A stretch of 64,000 nucleotides of DNA from Ambrosia x helenae (Eukaryota > Streptophyta > Magnoliopsida > Asterales > Asteraceae). The notes below the pieces were generated by a model. The model was not told where the DNA came from. It saw only the letters and a program-made list of their open reading frames with translations, and made no database searches. Below, piece by piece: positions 12,341 through 23,689 of the stretch (the first letter of the stretch is position 1; each line of letters starts with the position of its first letter). The stretch spans positions 22,801-86,800 of the forward strand of contig JAUTDX010007496.1 in NCBI GenBank assembly GCA_030844895.1, read 5' to 3'. The position numbers and the translations under genes are program-made.

Positions 12341-14415
12341 GTAAATTGCCAAAATGGCCATTGACGTTTGCCCCAATATGCTTGTTTGGACACCAAACCT
12401 GTTTTTTTATCACTGGAACCCCTCAAAGATCGCAAATTGCCATTTTGGACAGTTTTTAACTGAGTAATGAAAGTCAGTTAAGTCCCCGGGACAATTTCGT
12501 CCTTTATGTCCTCAGGGGCCAAAATGGCAATTAATAGAAAGTTATAAAAAAAAAATTCAAACCCTTTCCCTCCTCTCTTTTCCGGTAAGAAAAAACGGCC
12601 AACTCCGGTACGTTTCCGGCTAGAATAAAACCCGGATTTTTATGCTTTTTATGATCCGATTTCGAATCCCATACGATTTCCAGATACCGAAAGGTAGAGT
12701 CTATAGTTCTGAAAAGAAAACGTGTTCGTTTTTCAGATACCTCGCTTTTTCGATCGTTTATAAACATTGTGCTGGTGTGGCGGGTTTGGTAGGATGGACC
12801 GATTATTCATTTGGGCCGCACAAGTTTGGGTTTGCATTGTGTTTGGACATAAAGATTGAAATAATAAGCATTCCAATAGTCTGAAACTAAATGCTTGGTT
12901 AACTTTTTAACATAAAGATTGAAATAACATGCATTCCAAACAGTCCGAAACTAAATGCATTACAGATCTACTTGCTCTGTTAATACATGAAATTGCATTT
13001 TAGATTTCTAGAACAGAAAGAAATGAACATCACTGCATTATAGATTTCTGAACCCATGATCGATTTTTTGAATTGAACTACATAAAAACTGAACGGATAT
13101 GCATAATCGAAATAGATTTGAACTGAACTGATACCTTGAAGGTGTGTATACTTGATGGTGAATTGGTCATGAACTGATGATCGATGTTATAGTTAGGGCT
13201 GAAGGTACGTAGTGGTCGATGATCATCAGTTCAGTTTGTGTGGTGTTTAGTAATTAATTGAGTATGTGTGAAAAAACTGTAACCTGGATCCCGGGTGGAA
13301 GTTATTTTTTCTTAATCTGATAACTCTTTCGCTTTCAATTGTTTACTCGCTTTTAATCAAACAAAATCCCAAATCAAGATCAGTAGTTTATTAATTTAAT
13401 TTTCAAACTCATACTATCCACGCGTTCCCTGTGAAGACGACCTTACTTACCCGTACTAGTATAGGTATTTAAGTCATAAATATTTGTTTTTATTAGCCCA
13501 CAACAGCTACATTAGCGGTCCTCGATTTGAGAACTGGCCGCGTTTCTATTGAAAACTAACGTTCTTTTCAACGTTTTAATGATTAATAGATCACCACATT
13601 TATGGTTTCAAATTGACTGGATAACAACAAATTAAGATTTGTTTTTTTTAAATACCTTAATTTCTAAACAAAATTGCATTGCCATACTTACGCTATTCAA
13701 TACTTTTGACAGGAAGATTCCGTTTGATAGCTAATACGTTCACGTTTCAACGACGCCAATTTCCATTATTTATATGTGTCGCAATGACGATAAACCAAAG
13801 CCATGGACATTCGCTATTGAGAGTTTTATTGTATTTGAAATACCCAATTTTCACTCATGGCCATCTGTTTTCGCATTGTCAAAGAGTAAAAAACGGAGTC
13901 AGTGTTAACTTACACATTAAATAGTGACGACAATGTTACAAATAAAAACATTTAACGTTATGTACAAGAAAATATTTAGAGATATTTGAACTGTTTGTAT
14001 ATTTTGTTAGTTGTCATACGTACATTTAACTTTTTTGTTATCTACATTAATATTTTATTTCAACTAATATAAATTTAAACTTTATAGTTTTTTTATCGGT
14101 TTAACCGTGTTTAACACGAACAATAACCTAATCTAATAAAATTAAATTGAAATCACAAAACAATAGACGAGTATTTATCCCTAAATTGCGGTTTAACAAT
14201 TTGGGATATGCACACATTACCCAGTTACCTATGCATGCAGTACGTACGCACGCATGTGAGAATAACGTGTTGTTTGAAAAAACCAGACAAAAAATAACCT
14301 GTTATTTTCCTAAAGCAAATCTGATTTTCTTTATTTGTCACACTCTTCTATAACATGATGATGATTTCAACTTGAGGAGAATATTCTAAAGTGGTTTTTT
14401 ATAATAAAGTGCAAC
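12341..14415. other. Gene-free stretch with small repeats
   Basis: A small hairpin unit lies at about 12430-12535 (AAATTGCCATTTTGG against CCAAAATGGCAATTA). A tandem duplication of about 62 bases occurs at 12847-12900 and 12909-12965 (ACATAAAGATTGAAATAA, GCATTCCAA, CTGAAACTAAATGC or CCGAAACTAAATGC). The remainder is AT-rich with no family signature in its ORFs. Confidence 0.5.
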
Positions 14416-14730
14416 GAGTTAATAGCCAAAACGTCCCTGAGGTTTGGTCATTTTGCCACTTCAGTCCAAAACCCAAACCTTTTACATCTGGGTCCTTCAG
14501 TTTTATTTTTCTTGCCAAATTCGTCCCTGACAACGTTTAAGTTGTGGACTGAAGTGGCAAAAGTGGCAAAAGTGACCAAACCTCAGGGACGAATTTAGCA
14601 AAACCCAAACCTTTTTTGGGACGAATTTGGCAAAAAAAATAAAACTGAGGACCCAGATGTAAGAGGTTTGAGTTTTGGACTAAAGTGGCAAAAGTGACCA
14701 AACCTCAGGGACGATTTTGGCTATTAACTC
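14416..14730. mobile_element. Fold-back MITE, 'GTCCCTGAGGTTTGG' family
   Basis: The left end is GAGTTAATAGCCAAAACGTCC. The right end, read on the other strand, is GAGTTAATAGCCAAAATCGTCC. The two halves are inverted copies over about 120 bases (GTGGCAAAAGTGACC, CCCAGATGTAA and so on). No coding sequence is present. The flanks do not give a clear target duplication, so the superfamily is open. Confidence 0.75.
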
Positions 14731-16175
14731 TTATATTTCATGTTAGGAGAATTATGGTTGGAATCAATGAATCTAGCTATCATAATTGCATGCATAACAC
14801 ATTTCTTTCATTTAGAAAACAATAATTCTTAAAGACAAAAAGCAATGATATGTGCATATACATATCATACATTTTGAGTCTTTTTTATTTTTTTTAATTT
14901 TATGATGCATTTAAAAAAAATACATTCTAGGGTTCATATTTTAAATAAAATTCAAAATGTAATTTAGCTAATAAATTGATGCACATGTAATAAATAAATT
15001 CTCTACGGATCCCTCTTATAATAGAGCGTGTGCTTGCGATACAGCGGGAAAAAAATGGATAATCACATAACATGTTGCATATAAATTCTGTATAGATCCC
15101 TTCTTATCATTCATGTATTTGGCATATTGTTGTTTATTAACTTTGTAGATTACTATTTTGTATGTAAAAACAACGAGTTTGTTGTAGTTTAAAATTAAAA
15201 GTAAAAACAATTTAGTATTTGTGGTGAATAGATTGAATTTATTTGAATTCGAGTTTCAAAAACGAATCAAATGAATTGTATTTTAATCGAATACGATTTT
15301 AGATAAAAAAAATATATATTCACAATAATTGATTCGGATTCGATTAATACTAAAATTTGTTATTCTGAAATACATGCAAATACTAATCAATTTTTTTTTA
15401 TAACATATTGTATGTGTATAAAAAGAAAATAATATTAGAAATAACTTAGTCAAAGGCAAACCGAGTCGAGCTAACGAACGAGCCAAACCTACCCAATATG
15501 GCTTGTTACGGACCGAACCAAGATAGGCTTGTTTATAATCGAACCGGTTCGGCTCAGTTTCAAACCAAGTCATATCGAACAAGCTTTTTCTAAGCTAAAT
15601 TCAATTAAGTTACGAACAACGGGCTTTTATTGAATAGCCGGGCCTATTTGTGGAATTCGAAACCTTTATTTAAATAAATGAATCTAAAAAAACGTCTGTC
15701 ATTTGGAAACTATTTTTCTGTTTCTGTCTTTGTGTATGCATAATCTACTATCAAAAAATAATTTGTTTAGCCAAAAGTTATAGGGTTCCCGACCAACCAA
15801 TCTGATATTGAGAAGGTTGATAATAATATATCACTAAGAAAAAAACAGTAATCTACCATATTTTAAAGTAGTAGGTGTCTACATCTACATCTAGTCTTTG
15901 TCCTTTTCTACCGAAATTATGTAGCAACCATCGTACGAACTTGCAGAATTTTTTGACCCAAATAATTTTTACCATCAACTTATCAAAAATGTGAGTGGCT
16001 AAATATACCCCTTGTCCCCTCGTCCTATATATCCCTACGTGAGAACTGACAAGGAAATTATTTTTCAACGAAAGAAGTGAGAGAGAGAGGAGTCTATATA
16101 TGAAAATAACTGACCAAGTTTAAGATATGCCTTTAAAAGTAGGAACAGAAATTAGATTACTAGAGAAGTTTATAA
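14731..16175. other. Intergenic, AT-rich
   Basis: No gene is seen. About 15445-15660 carries degenerate GAGTCGAGC, GAACGAGCC and GAACCGGTTCGGC motifs, a worn relative of the motif swarms elsewhere in the window. Short ORFs show no family features. Confidence 0.5.
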
Positions 16176-16324
16176 GGTCATGTGTAGTGGAGGGGGGTTA
16201 TAGGGCGTTATAGAGATTAAAATATTATAAAGTAATAGAAGGGGGGTTATGGGGCGTTATGGAAAAAGAGGGTGTAGTGGGAAGGGGCGTTATGGGGCTT
16301 TATAAATGATTGGGTAATCATTGT

Positions 16325-16345
16325 TTATTATTATTATTAAAACCA

Positions 16346-16382
<37 letters not shown>
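16325..16382. repeat. (TTA)n microsatellite
   Basis: An ATT/TTA repeat lies inside the MITE. It pairs with the (TAA)n tract at about 16565-16616. Confidence 0.85.
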
Positions 16383-16564
16383 AAAACAAATATAAGAAAA
16401 GTCAGATCTAGATCTGATTTTCATCACCATTCTTCCCCACCTACCCTTCCCCACCTACTTCTTCTTCTCCATCATCTTGTTCTTCATTTCTTCTTCTTCT
16501 TCTTCTTCCTCCTCCTCTTCACTTCTTTCTCTTCCTCTTCACACACACAAACACAACAACAACA

Positions 16565-16566
16565 AC

Positions 16567-16616
<50 letters not shown>
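16565..16616. repeat. (TAA)n microsatellite
   Basis: This is an AATAATAAT tract, preceded by CTTCTTCTT-rich and (ACA)n sequence. Together with the upstream (TTA)n tract it forms the arms of a predicted hairpin. Confidence 0.85.
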
Positions 16617-16623
<7 letters not shown>

Positions 16624-16755
16624 GAAGTCAGAGGCATGGCGCCGCTATGTAGAAGACGGAGGCCAACCAAAACGCCCCCATAGCGCCCGGGGGGGCGGTG
16701 TTCCCGGCGCTATGGGTGGCTAAAACGCCCACACAACGGGCCACTACACATGATC

Positions 16756-18360
16756 TAAGTTTGTGAACCTAAAACTCATTCCAATAAGAAGAAGATTATG
16801 CATGTTGATTAAAAAACATAGAACCCTTACCATGATAAAACATCATAAAGTAAAACTTAGGGGGGACGGGGCACTACCAGAATTGGTCACGGATACCCCA
16901 CTACCTGCACGGTAACACCGCCGCCACCCATGCTGGTAGTGGTCCCGTGAACCAAATTCTGGTTCCAGTTACCGTGCTGGTTCACGGATGTGGTACAAAC
17001 TTTCACACAATTTTTTTATTTTTTTATTCCTCTCTCTCTATATTATTATTTGTGAAAATAATTGATCATAGTTGGGGAAATAATCACTGGAGTGCTACCT
17101 TTAAAAAAATGTTTCAGTGAAGTGATGTAGCAGTGCAGGATTGGTAGAAATCAGTGAAGTTAAAACACCTTCAGTGGAGCGCCCCTTGTGCCCTTCCTTT
17201 AGGGAAACATGATCCTTGCTGATGATCATTGAAGGAACATAACCATTTATGTTGAAGGGGCCGGAAATATTAGACATAAAATAAGCAAATTCTTTATATT
17301 AATTAAGCAAATAGCATAAAACTTTGCATTACGAACACAAAACTCGATCCAATAAAAAAACTCTTGCTTCAGCAAGCAAATTGCCTCCGATCAACACACA
17401 ATGTTGCTTCAAAAACCAACAAGGAGACTCCTATTTTGTATTTAATTTATTGACTTTTACCTTACAAAATATCAAACCGGCCAATTAAGAAGCTACATCA
17501 CCTAGAAGTGTGGTTGAGAAAGACGATGATTAATGTGGTGGTAATAGTCGTAGGTATTGTAGTGACTGTAATGCATGGTGGAGATCCAACTACATGTGAC
17601 GGAGATTCTACCAGCTTAGAAGCGTGGCCACCACCGTGTAGAAGTGCTGGCGGTTTGAGAGCTTGGATAATATTGAACCCCCGAGTTCGATCTTGAAAAT
17701 TTTTTAGCCACCTTCTGGAACTCCATTAATATATTTTACAAGGTCTTTCCTTTCATTTAATTTGTTATTATTATTAATAATAACAAATCTATGTCCCCTT
17801 TAAAATATCTTACTATTATAAAAGTTAGGATAGAATGATAAAGATGAGCATAAATAATTAAGTAGCATTTTTTGTTGTGACGGTTGCTTATCAAGAGTTA
17901 GATACCAAATGTTTGAACTTGTTGTATATGAGGTACCAAACAGTCGATTGAGTTGTTCGAAACTTAAATCGGCCAAAATTATTTTTTTCATTCATGTTTT
18001 GGATGATGCAACGACTTAATTGTTGATCATGTTGTAACTTACGTATTTAACATGTTTGTAATTATAGTTATAGGTTTATTTATCAAACATTTTTCATTGT
18101 TGGGTAAATTATACAGACTATGTTACATTGTAAATTATATACTTTTTTATTAACTATGTTTTTTATATGATACGGACCATGTAACATTGTAAATTATATA
18201 TTTCATATTCCTGGTTATAGATGTAACATGATAGTTACATTTGTATATAGGTTACATAGATAGATAGCTAGCAAAATCATAGTTACATATAATCTAGCCG
18301 GATCCCATAGGTTTGTGATTCAAACTGTGAAATGTTACATTTGTATTTGGTTACATATAT
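16756..18360. other. Intergenic with a CACTA end fragment at 16872
   Basis: CACTACCAGAATTGGTCACGG at 16872 resembles a CACTA terminus and is followed by inverted CACGG/CCGTG motifs to about 16990. No opposite end is seen. Around 18115-18220 the phrase TAACATTGTAAATTATATA (or TTACATTG in the first copy) recurs twice. I find no gene. Confidence 0.45.
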
Positions 18361-19511
18361 TGATAGCAATTACGAGCCGAAAGTATTATCCGTTTGTTTA
18401 ACTTGGTCAAAGCTGGTCATACGGGTCGGTTTGACTTGGGTCGATGATATCAATCGGATGCCCAAGTTGGTTGTTGAAATGAATCCATGGAGAATTGTTC
18501 AACACCCCCACGTTCACTTTATTTTGTTGCAATTTTTCTTTTTATGCTTTTGTCACTTTTACTTTATGAATAATAGTTGGTACTTTAGCATGGCTTGTTT
18601 CCTAGAGTTTAGGAGACGACTTAAGGGTAGTTTTCTTTTATTTTCCTATATGTAATCAATTCAACTGGTGAATGAAGACAGTGAGTATATGAATGAAAGT
18701 TTCTTTGGTTAATTTTTCGCTCAATGGATTTTGAGGTTAAATTGATTGTGTCTATGCTAGCTCAATTGTGGCATATTGAGTGGTGATCTTAGACCCGAAT
18801 TCATAACCGGAGTGGTGATATCTGTATCTTCGGGAGTGATTCTCAGCCCTATCGTTTCGTTTGGTGGTGAATCTGTATCCAAACGAGCCGTTAGATCTAT
18901 CCTTTATTTTACCGTTTTATTTGAAGTATCAACCCGAATCACCGGTTCAAATAAAACGGTAAATAAAAAGATAGATCTAACGGCTCGTTTGGATACAGAT
19001 TCACCACCAAACGAAACGATAGGGCTGCGAATCACTCCCGAAGATACAGATATCACCACTCCGGTTATGAATTCGGGTCTAAGATCACCACTCAATATGC
19101 CACAATTGAGCTAGCATAGACACAATCAATTTAACCTCAAAATCCATTGAGCGAAAAATTAACCAAAGAAACTTTCATTCATATACTCACTGTCTTCATT
19201 CACCAGTTGAATTGATTACATATAGGAAAATAAAAGAAAACTACCCTTAAGTCATCTCCTAAACTCTAGGAAACAAGCCATGCTAAAGTACCAACTATTA
19301 TGCATAAAGTAAAAGTGACAAAAGCATAAAAAGAAAAACTGCAACAAAATAAAGTGAACGTGGGGGGTGTTGAACAATTCTCCATGGATTCATTTCAACA
19401 ACCAACTTGGGCATCCGATTGATATCATCGACCCAAGTCAAACCGACCCGTATGACCAGCTTTGACCAAGTTAAACAAACGGATAATACTTTCGGCTCGT
19501 AATTGCTATCA
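18361..19511. repeat. Inverted LTR palindrome, about 1.15 kb
   Basis: The 18361-18925 copy is the reverse complement of about 18946-19511, with only a handful of differences. At the centre the stem ACCGTTTTATTTGAA pairs with TTCAAATAAAACGGT around GTATCAACCCGAATCACCGG. Both LTRs are incomplete at the junction: the + copy lacks its last 28 or so bases and the - copy lacks the final 8 or so. Confidence 0.9.
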
Positions 19512-20482
19512 TTCTCTCCGTCTTCGAAAAAGTTTGTCCTCAAACTTTGAAAATAAACATCAGGCGGCGGCTCAGGAGGTATTTCCGGTGGATATCCGAT
19601 GGCGTATAGTGTGAAACGAGTTTGGATCCTGTATGGGTACCATAACGTTTGGTGCAGAGCATGAACCAATATCTTGTGTTGTACTTGCTTGGGTGGTGGT
19701 TCTGGGGGAATTTCCTCCACACAGTGCACACCATTCTTATGTATACTTATGTTGCCCTGTAGAGATCTCATGGTTGTAAATACACAATTCAAAACATGTA
19801 TAATTTCCTCAGTGTTGGATTCAACCTTGGTAGAAACATCATGACAATTTTCAGCCACACTTTTTTTATAAACATTATAATTCATTTGAGCAAGTTGTCC
19901 ACCACCATCTTCTTTTTTATCTTTAGATTCTTTGAACACTAAAAATTCAAAATCTGAACCGTCTTCTCCAAACTTGCCATTACCGCAGTCTTGTGTTACT
20001 ACCCGCTCTTTATTTGGTTGAAGCTCGTGTAAGGTCGACCTGGCTGCAGTTATTGGCGTGAGGATAATTCTTCGGTTGTTATGAACAAACGAGTACGTAT
20101 TCTTAAACCCATCATGTATAACTCTCTGATCAAATAACCATGGTCGGCCCAACAGAATATGACAAGCATCCATGGGCAAGACATCACACCAAAGCTCATC
20201 TACATACGTGTTTCCAATACTGAATGGTAATAAAACACGATCAGTTACATACATACCGTTTCCTGGGTTGAGCCATTCTATGACATATGGTGATGGGTGT
20301 GGTACCGTTGCAAGCTTCAACTTTGTTATCAAGGTTTGAGAGGCGATATTGGTACAACAACCTCCATCAACAATCATAGTACACACTTTGCCGGCTACCG
20401 TGCATCGAGTTTGAAAAATAGTTTCTCGCTGGAAATCTTCTTCGTGATCTGTTGACACATTGTGGATTCTTCGAACCACCAT
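19512..20482 (-). pseudogene. Retrotransposon aspartic protease region (gag-pol remnant)
   Basis: The open frame starts at 20482, runs through the internal region and carries on into the LTR to 19298 (394 aa in all). The retropepsin signature is clear: MIVDGGCCTNIAS at about residues 36-48 (plant Ty3 elements often have DGG or DSG here), then VLPMDACHILLGRPW and HDGFKNTYSF. Nothing like reverse transcriptase, RNase H or integrase follows, so this is a stub of pol kept in a non-autonomous element. It may still encode a protease-only protein. Confidence 0.8.
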
Positions 20483-21479
20483 TGGATGTAATTAATGAAG
20501 GTTGACTTTTGAAGATGAAAACAAAACTCTATACCTGCAACGCCCAAATTTTTTTTTTTTTAAGATAATGAGTCGAAATGGATCATTCGGCTCTGATACC
20601 AAATGATAGGAGTATCAACCCGAATCACCGGTTCAAATAAAACGGTAAATAAAAAGATAGATCTAACGGCTCGTTTGGATACAGATTCACCACCAAACGA
20701 AACGGTAGGGCTGCGAATCACTCCCGAAGATACAGAAATCACCACTCCGGTTATGAATTCGGGTCTAAGATCACCACTCAATATGCCACAATTGAGCTAG
20801 CATAGACACAATCAATTTAACTCAAAATCCATTGAGATAAACTAAAAAAAGAGAACATTCTCATACTTGGGCATCCGATTGATATCATCGACCCAAGTCA
20901 AACCGACCCGTATGACCAGCTTTGACCAAGTTAAACAAACGGATAATACTTTCGGCTCGTAATTGCTATCATATATAGTTAGCAAATATGTTGCATATGT
21001 AAATAGAAATATAAAGGACCATTTATGTGAAGTAATTAATATTACAAAGTCACACATGTAACAATTTTTCTGTCATTACATGTATTACTGAAATAAAAGA
21101 TAGAATTAAAAACTAGAGAGAGCCCTTTAAATATGAGTTTTTTGCCAAACTAGTGGAAAAATCTGAAAAATTTGTGAAATTGGTAGATGTCAGAACCCGT
21201 TTTGTGAAAATAGGAGTCCCGCAATCTTAGATTGCGGGAATGGGTGATGTGGCAGCCACCATGGACGAGCTGGAGAAGGGCCAAGACAAGTTGGAACGAG
21301 GTGCAGACGTGGACTTGCAGACGTGGAAGACCCGCAATCTCCGATTGCGGGAATGATTCAGAAGCAACTTTTCATCGGATGACCATCTTTCTTTTACTGA
21401 TAAACTCTCACCTACCCTAACCCACCATTATATATCCTCATCCCATCCTTCTTCTTCAACCCCTCTCTCTCACCTCATT

Positions 21480-21505
21480 TCTCTCTCTCTCTCTCTCTCT
21501 CTCAT
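21480..21505 (+). repeat. (CT)n leader tract
   Basis: A run of CT/TC repeats lies about 20-45 bases before the captured ATG. It is typical of plant 5' untranslated regions and core promoters. Confidence 0.8.
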
Positions 21506-21522
21506 ATCCACATAATCACAAC

Positions 21523-21873
21523 ATGGAAATTGCAGAGCTCAACCTCATAGGCGACTTCGAAACCGGAATAAAATGCTTACAAAACCCCTCTCTCCTTTCA
21601 AACCTTTCCTTAACCAATAAAGTCCCTCAACTGTACAGTTTTTGGACATTTGGAGCTTTAATAATAGCTGTCTTCGCCACCTTCACTAGCGTATTCAATA
21701 GAATCCATCTCTTTATACACCATATCCGTTTTAAATTATTATCTTCATGTCAAAACTCATCGACCCAACAATGTAAACGGATGCAGCCATTTTCTCTGAC
21801 CCATCTCCGCAATCTAGGATTGCGAGATAGTTTTTTGAAAAACTATTCCCGCAATCTTAGATTGCGGGACTGA
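21523..21873 (+). pseudogene. Captured first exon of an unknown membrane-protein gene
   Basis: The ORF (116 aa) starts MEIAELNLIGDFETG and has one strong membrane span (FWTFGALIIAVFATFTSVF, about residues 45-63) followed by a basic stretch. About residue 93 onward reads into the palindromic repeats (RNLGLRD, twice), so the native sequence ends there. It looks like the first exon of a plant single-span protein with its own TATA box and CT-rich leader. I do not recognise the parent gene. It could be expressed as a chimera. Confidence 0.6.
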
Positions 21874-22061
21874 CACGTCACAACAGGTCGTCCACCTTGG
21901 CTCACCACACCAGCAGCTCGTCCACCTTGGAAGTCCACCTCATCAAGTCCCGCAATCTTAGATTGCGGGAATACCTATTTCAGAAATCCGAATCTGACAT
22001 CTACCAAAGACACAAAAAACTTCGAAAAATCCACCATTTTTGTAAAAAAGTCTTTAAATAT

Positions 22062-23131
22062 CTTCTTTTAAATAAATATAAAAATACATAAAAGAACTTA
22101 ATCTTAGCCATTGAATATGTTAGATGGATGGTTATGATGTGGTTTTCATGGTTTCTAAACTCTTTAGAAATCCACATCTAACTCTAAAAATTTGGATTAT
22201 TTGATTGTTAGATATTTCGGGTTTGGGTAATTCGGATCTTGATTTTTTTAAACTTCTCAAGTTTCAGCCACTTATTTTATTTTCATTTAATTTTTCTTCA
22301 TTATATAAGTAAAATTTACATATTCAAATTATCACATCTTTTATATATATATATATCCTGGTTTCCCTCACTTCCAATAATTGTTTTTTACACTGTTTTC
22401 TCAGACTTTTATTCGTATGAGACACACATACACATCAACAAGATCAATTATTAAGCATAATCAGATAAAATCCCTACATAACTCTTAGTGTAAGTTTTTT
22501 TTTTTTTTTTGCTATTAACGGAAATTAAACGAACCAAACTAAAAACCGTCAATGTAACTGCATAAACTGAATTGATTAACCCGAAATCCGACTTATTTAT
22601 AAAATAGACTAACCAATAACTTCAATTAAGGATAATAACCGAATTTACTGCACTATACACACTCTTACATTATCCGTGTTTTCCACCACATTGCAAGAAC
22701 ACTCTTCTAATATATTTTAGCAAGAAACAACGGTTTTAAATATTTTAGCAAGTGTTAACATTTTATCTACTTGTTGGTACCATCCCAACTATCGTCCTTA
22801 TAAATTATTGTTACATCCAATAAAATATTCAAAAAAATATTGCACAAGACACAACCCTACCAATAAGACTGACGACCCCTATCATTCAACCACCAATAAA
22901 CTATACCCAACACACACAATTAAACAAATAAAAAAGTTAAAGTAAGACTACAGTTGTTATCCCTAGTTACCAGCTTTCCCTATTTCAGGAAAACTCAGTT
23001 TCTCTACCACTTTGTTCTTTGGATTAAAAAAGGAAACCCTAGCTACTATCACTCATTCAAAAGATACCCTAAAAATAGAAACCAAACATCACGTCTAGGT
23101 CTAGATATTATCTATTTATCCAAACACTTCA
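22062..23131 (+). promoter_or_regulatory. Upstream region of the ALOG gene
   Basis: No gene is seen here. A TATAAAT sequence lies near 22799 and a telo-box-like AAACCCTAG near 23034. Several poly-T and AT-rich stretches are present. The promoter and leader of the ALOG gene must lie here, but I cannot fix the transcription start. Confidence 0.4.
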
Positions 23132-23689
23132 ATGGATGCATACTCACAAACCAACATTACCAACAACATGAACAACCAAGATTTCACCAACTTAACCACC
23201 GTTGCATCTGCTTCATCCTCTAGTTCTCCAGTTGTGGCTGCAGCCACACCGAGCCGCTACGAGAACCAAAAACGTCGTGACTGGAACACTTTCTGTCAAT
23301 ACCTTAAAAACCATCACCCACCAATCTATATAACACAATGTAGTGGTGCACATGTGCTTGAGTTTCTTTGTTACCTTGACCAATTTGGAAAGACTAAGGT
23401 TCACACCTTAATATGTCCGTTTTACGGGCACCCGAACCCACCGGCTCCTTGTCCGTGTCCTCTACGACAAGCTTGGGGAAGTTTGGATGCGTTGATTGGT
23501 CGGTTGAGGGCTGCGTATGAAGAGAACGGTGGGGCTCCAGAGGTGAACCCGTTTGGGGCTCGACCCGTGAAGCTTTACCTTCGTGAGATTCGTGAGGTGC
23601 AGTCGAAAGCAAGAGGGATTAGCTATGAGAAGAAGAAAAGGAAACGTAATGTGGCGAAACATGAACAAGATCATGGTAGTACTACTTGA
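23132..23689 (+). CDS. ALOG-domain (LSH family) transcriptional regulator
   Basis: This intronless gene of 185 aa has an ALOG domain at about residues 41-168 (SRYENQKRRDWNTF, CSGAHVLEFL, YLDQFGKTKVH, QAWGSLDALIGRLRAAYEE). A zinc-ribbon insert (CPFYGHPNPPAPCPCP) and the nuclear localisation run KKKRKR (about 167-172) follow the family pattern. ALOG proteins (Arabidopsis LSH1-10, rice G1/TAW1) are nuclear DNA-binding regulators of boundaries, organ identity and light-dependent growth. The N-terminus is Ser/Thr/Asn-rich and unconserved, as usual. The start fits: the frame is open only a short way upstream and ATG 23132 gives a typical length. Which LSH paralogue this is cannot be settled from one sequence. 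The Pack-MULE lies about 1.1 kb upstream. Confidence 0.93.
   Translation: MDAYSQTNITNNMNNQDFTNLTTVASASSSSSPVVAAATPSRYENQKRRDWNTFCQYLKNHHPPIYITQCSGAHVLEFLCYLDQFGKTKVHTLICPFYGHPNPPAPCPCPLRQAWGSLDALIGRLRAAYEENGGAPEVNPFGARPVKLYLREIREVQSKARGISYEKKKRKRNVAKHEQDHGSTT

Larger units (their letters stand above)
16176..16755. mobile_element. Harbinger/Tourist-type MITE
   Basis: Terminal inverted repeats GGTCATGTGTAGTGG and GATCATGTGTAGTGG are flanked by TAA at 16173-16175 and 16756-16758, the 3-bp TWA duplication typical of PIF/Harbinger. The interior contains a (TTA)n tract near 16325-16382 and a complementary (TAA)n tract near 16565-16616, so the element can form a long hairpin. GGGGCGTTAT-type repeats follow the left end. 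Confidence 0.85.
18361..20971 (-). mobile_element. Non-autonomous Ty3/gypsy LTR retrotransposon with an extra inverted LTR
   Basis: Reading the - strand from the right: LTR 20971-20604 (begins TGATAGCAATTACGAGCC, ends CTCCTATCA), initiator-Met primer site TGGTATCAGAGCC at 20601-20589, a protease ORF, a purine tract GAAGACGGAGAGAA, and a second LTR (19511 down to 18926). Beyond it is a third LTR copy in the opposite orientation (18361-18925), joined head-on by a loop of about 20 bases. The whole unit is flanked by TATAT at 18356-18360 and 20972-20976. The right LTR (368 bp) lacks an internal block present in the middle one (about 585 bp). No reverse transcriptase or integrase is present. Confidence 0.85.
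21218..21969. repeat. Five copies of a 21-bp palindrome
   Basis: The half-site CCCGCAATCT is followed, after one central base, by its exact complement. Copies are at 21218-21238, 21331-21351 (centre altered to CTCCG), about 21806-21825 (degenerate), 21848-21868 and 21949-21969. Two lie left and three right of the captured exon. Confidence 0.9.
21135..22052 (+). mobile_element. Pack-MULE: Mutator-like element carrying a captured gene start
   Basis: The exact 9-bp target duplication TTTAAATAT lies at 21126-21134 and 22053-22061. The terminal inverted repeats begin GAGTTTTTTGCC and GACTTTTTTACA and share GGTAGATGTCAGA further in. Inside lie a plant-like promoter with a TATATAT box near 21431, a (CT)n leader and an ATG at 21523. 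Five near-identical palindromes sit between the terminal repeats and the cargo. No transposase is encoded. Confidence 0.85.

Noticed and set aside
16477..16683. ORF with long Ser and Asn runs
   Set aside because: It is a translation of TCT and AAT microsatellites within a MITE.
21218..21969. CRISPR-like array from the repeated palindromes
   Set aside because: Spacings are irregular, copies flank an exon, and the setting is a plant transposon.
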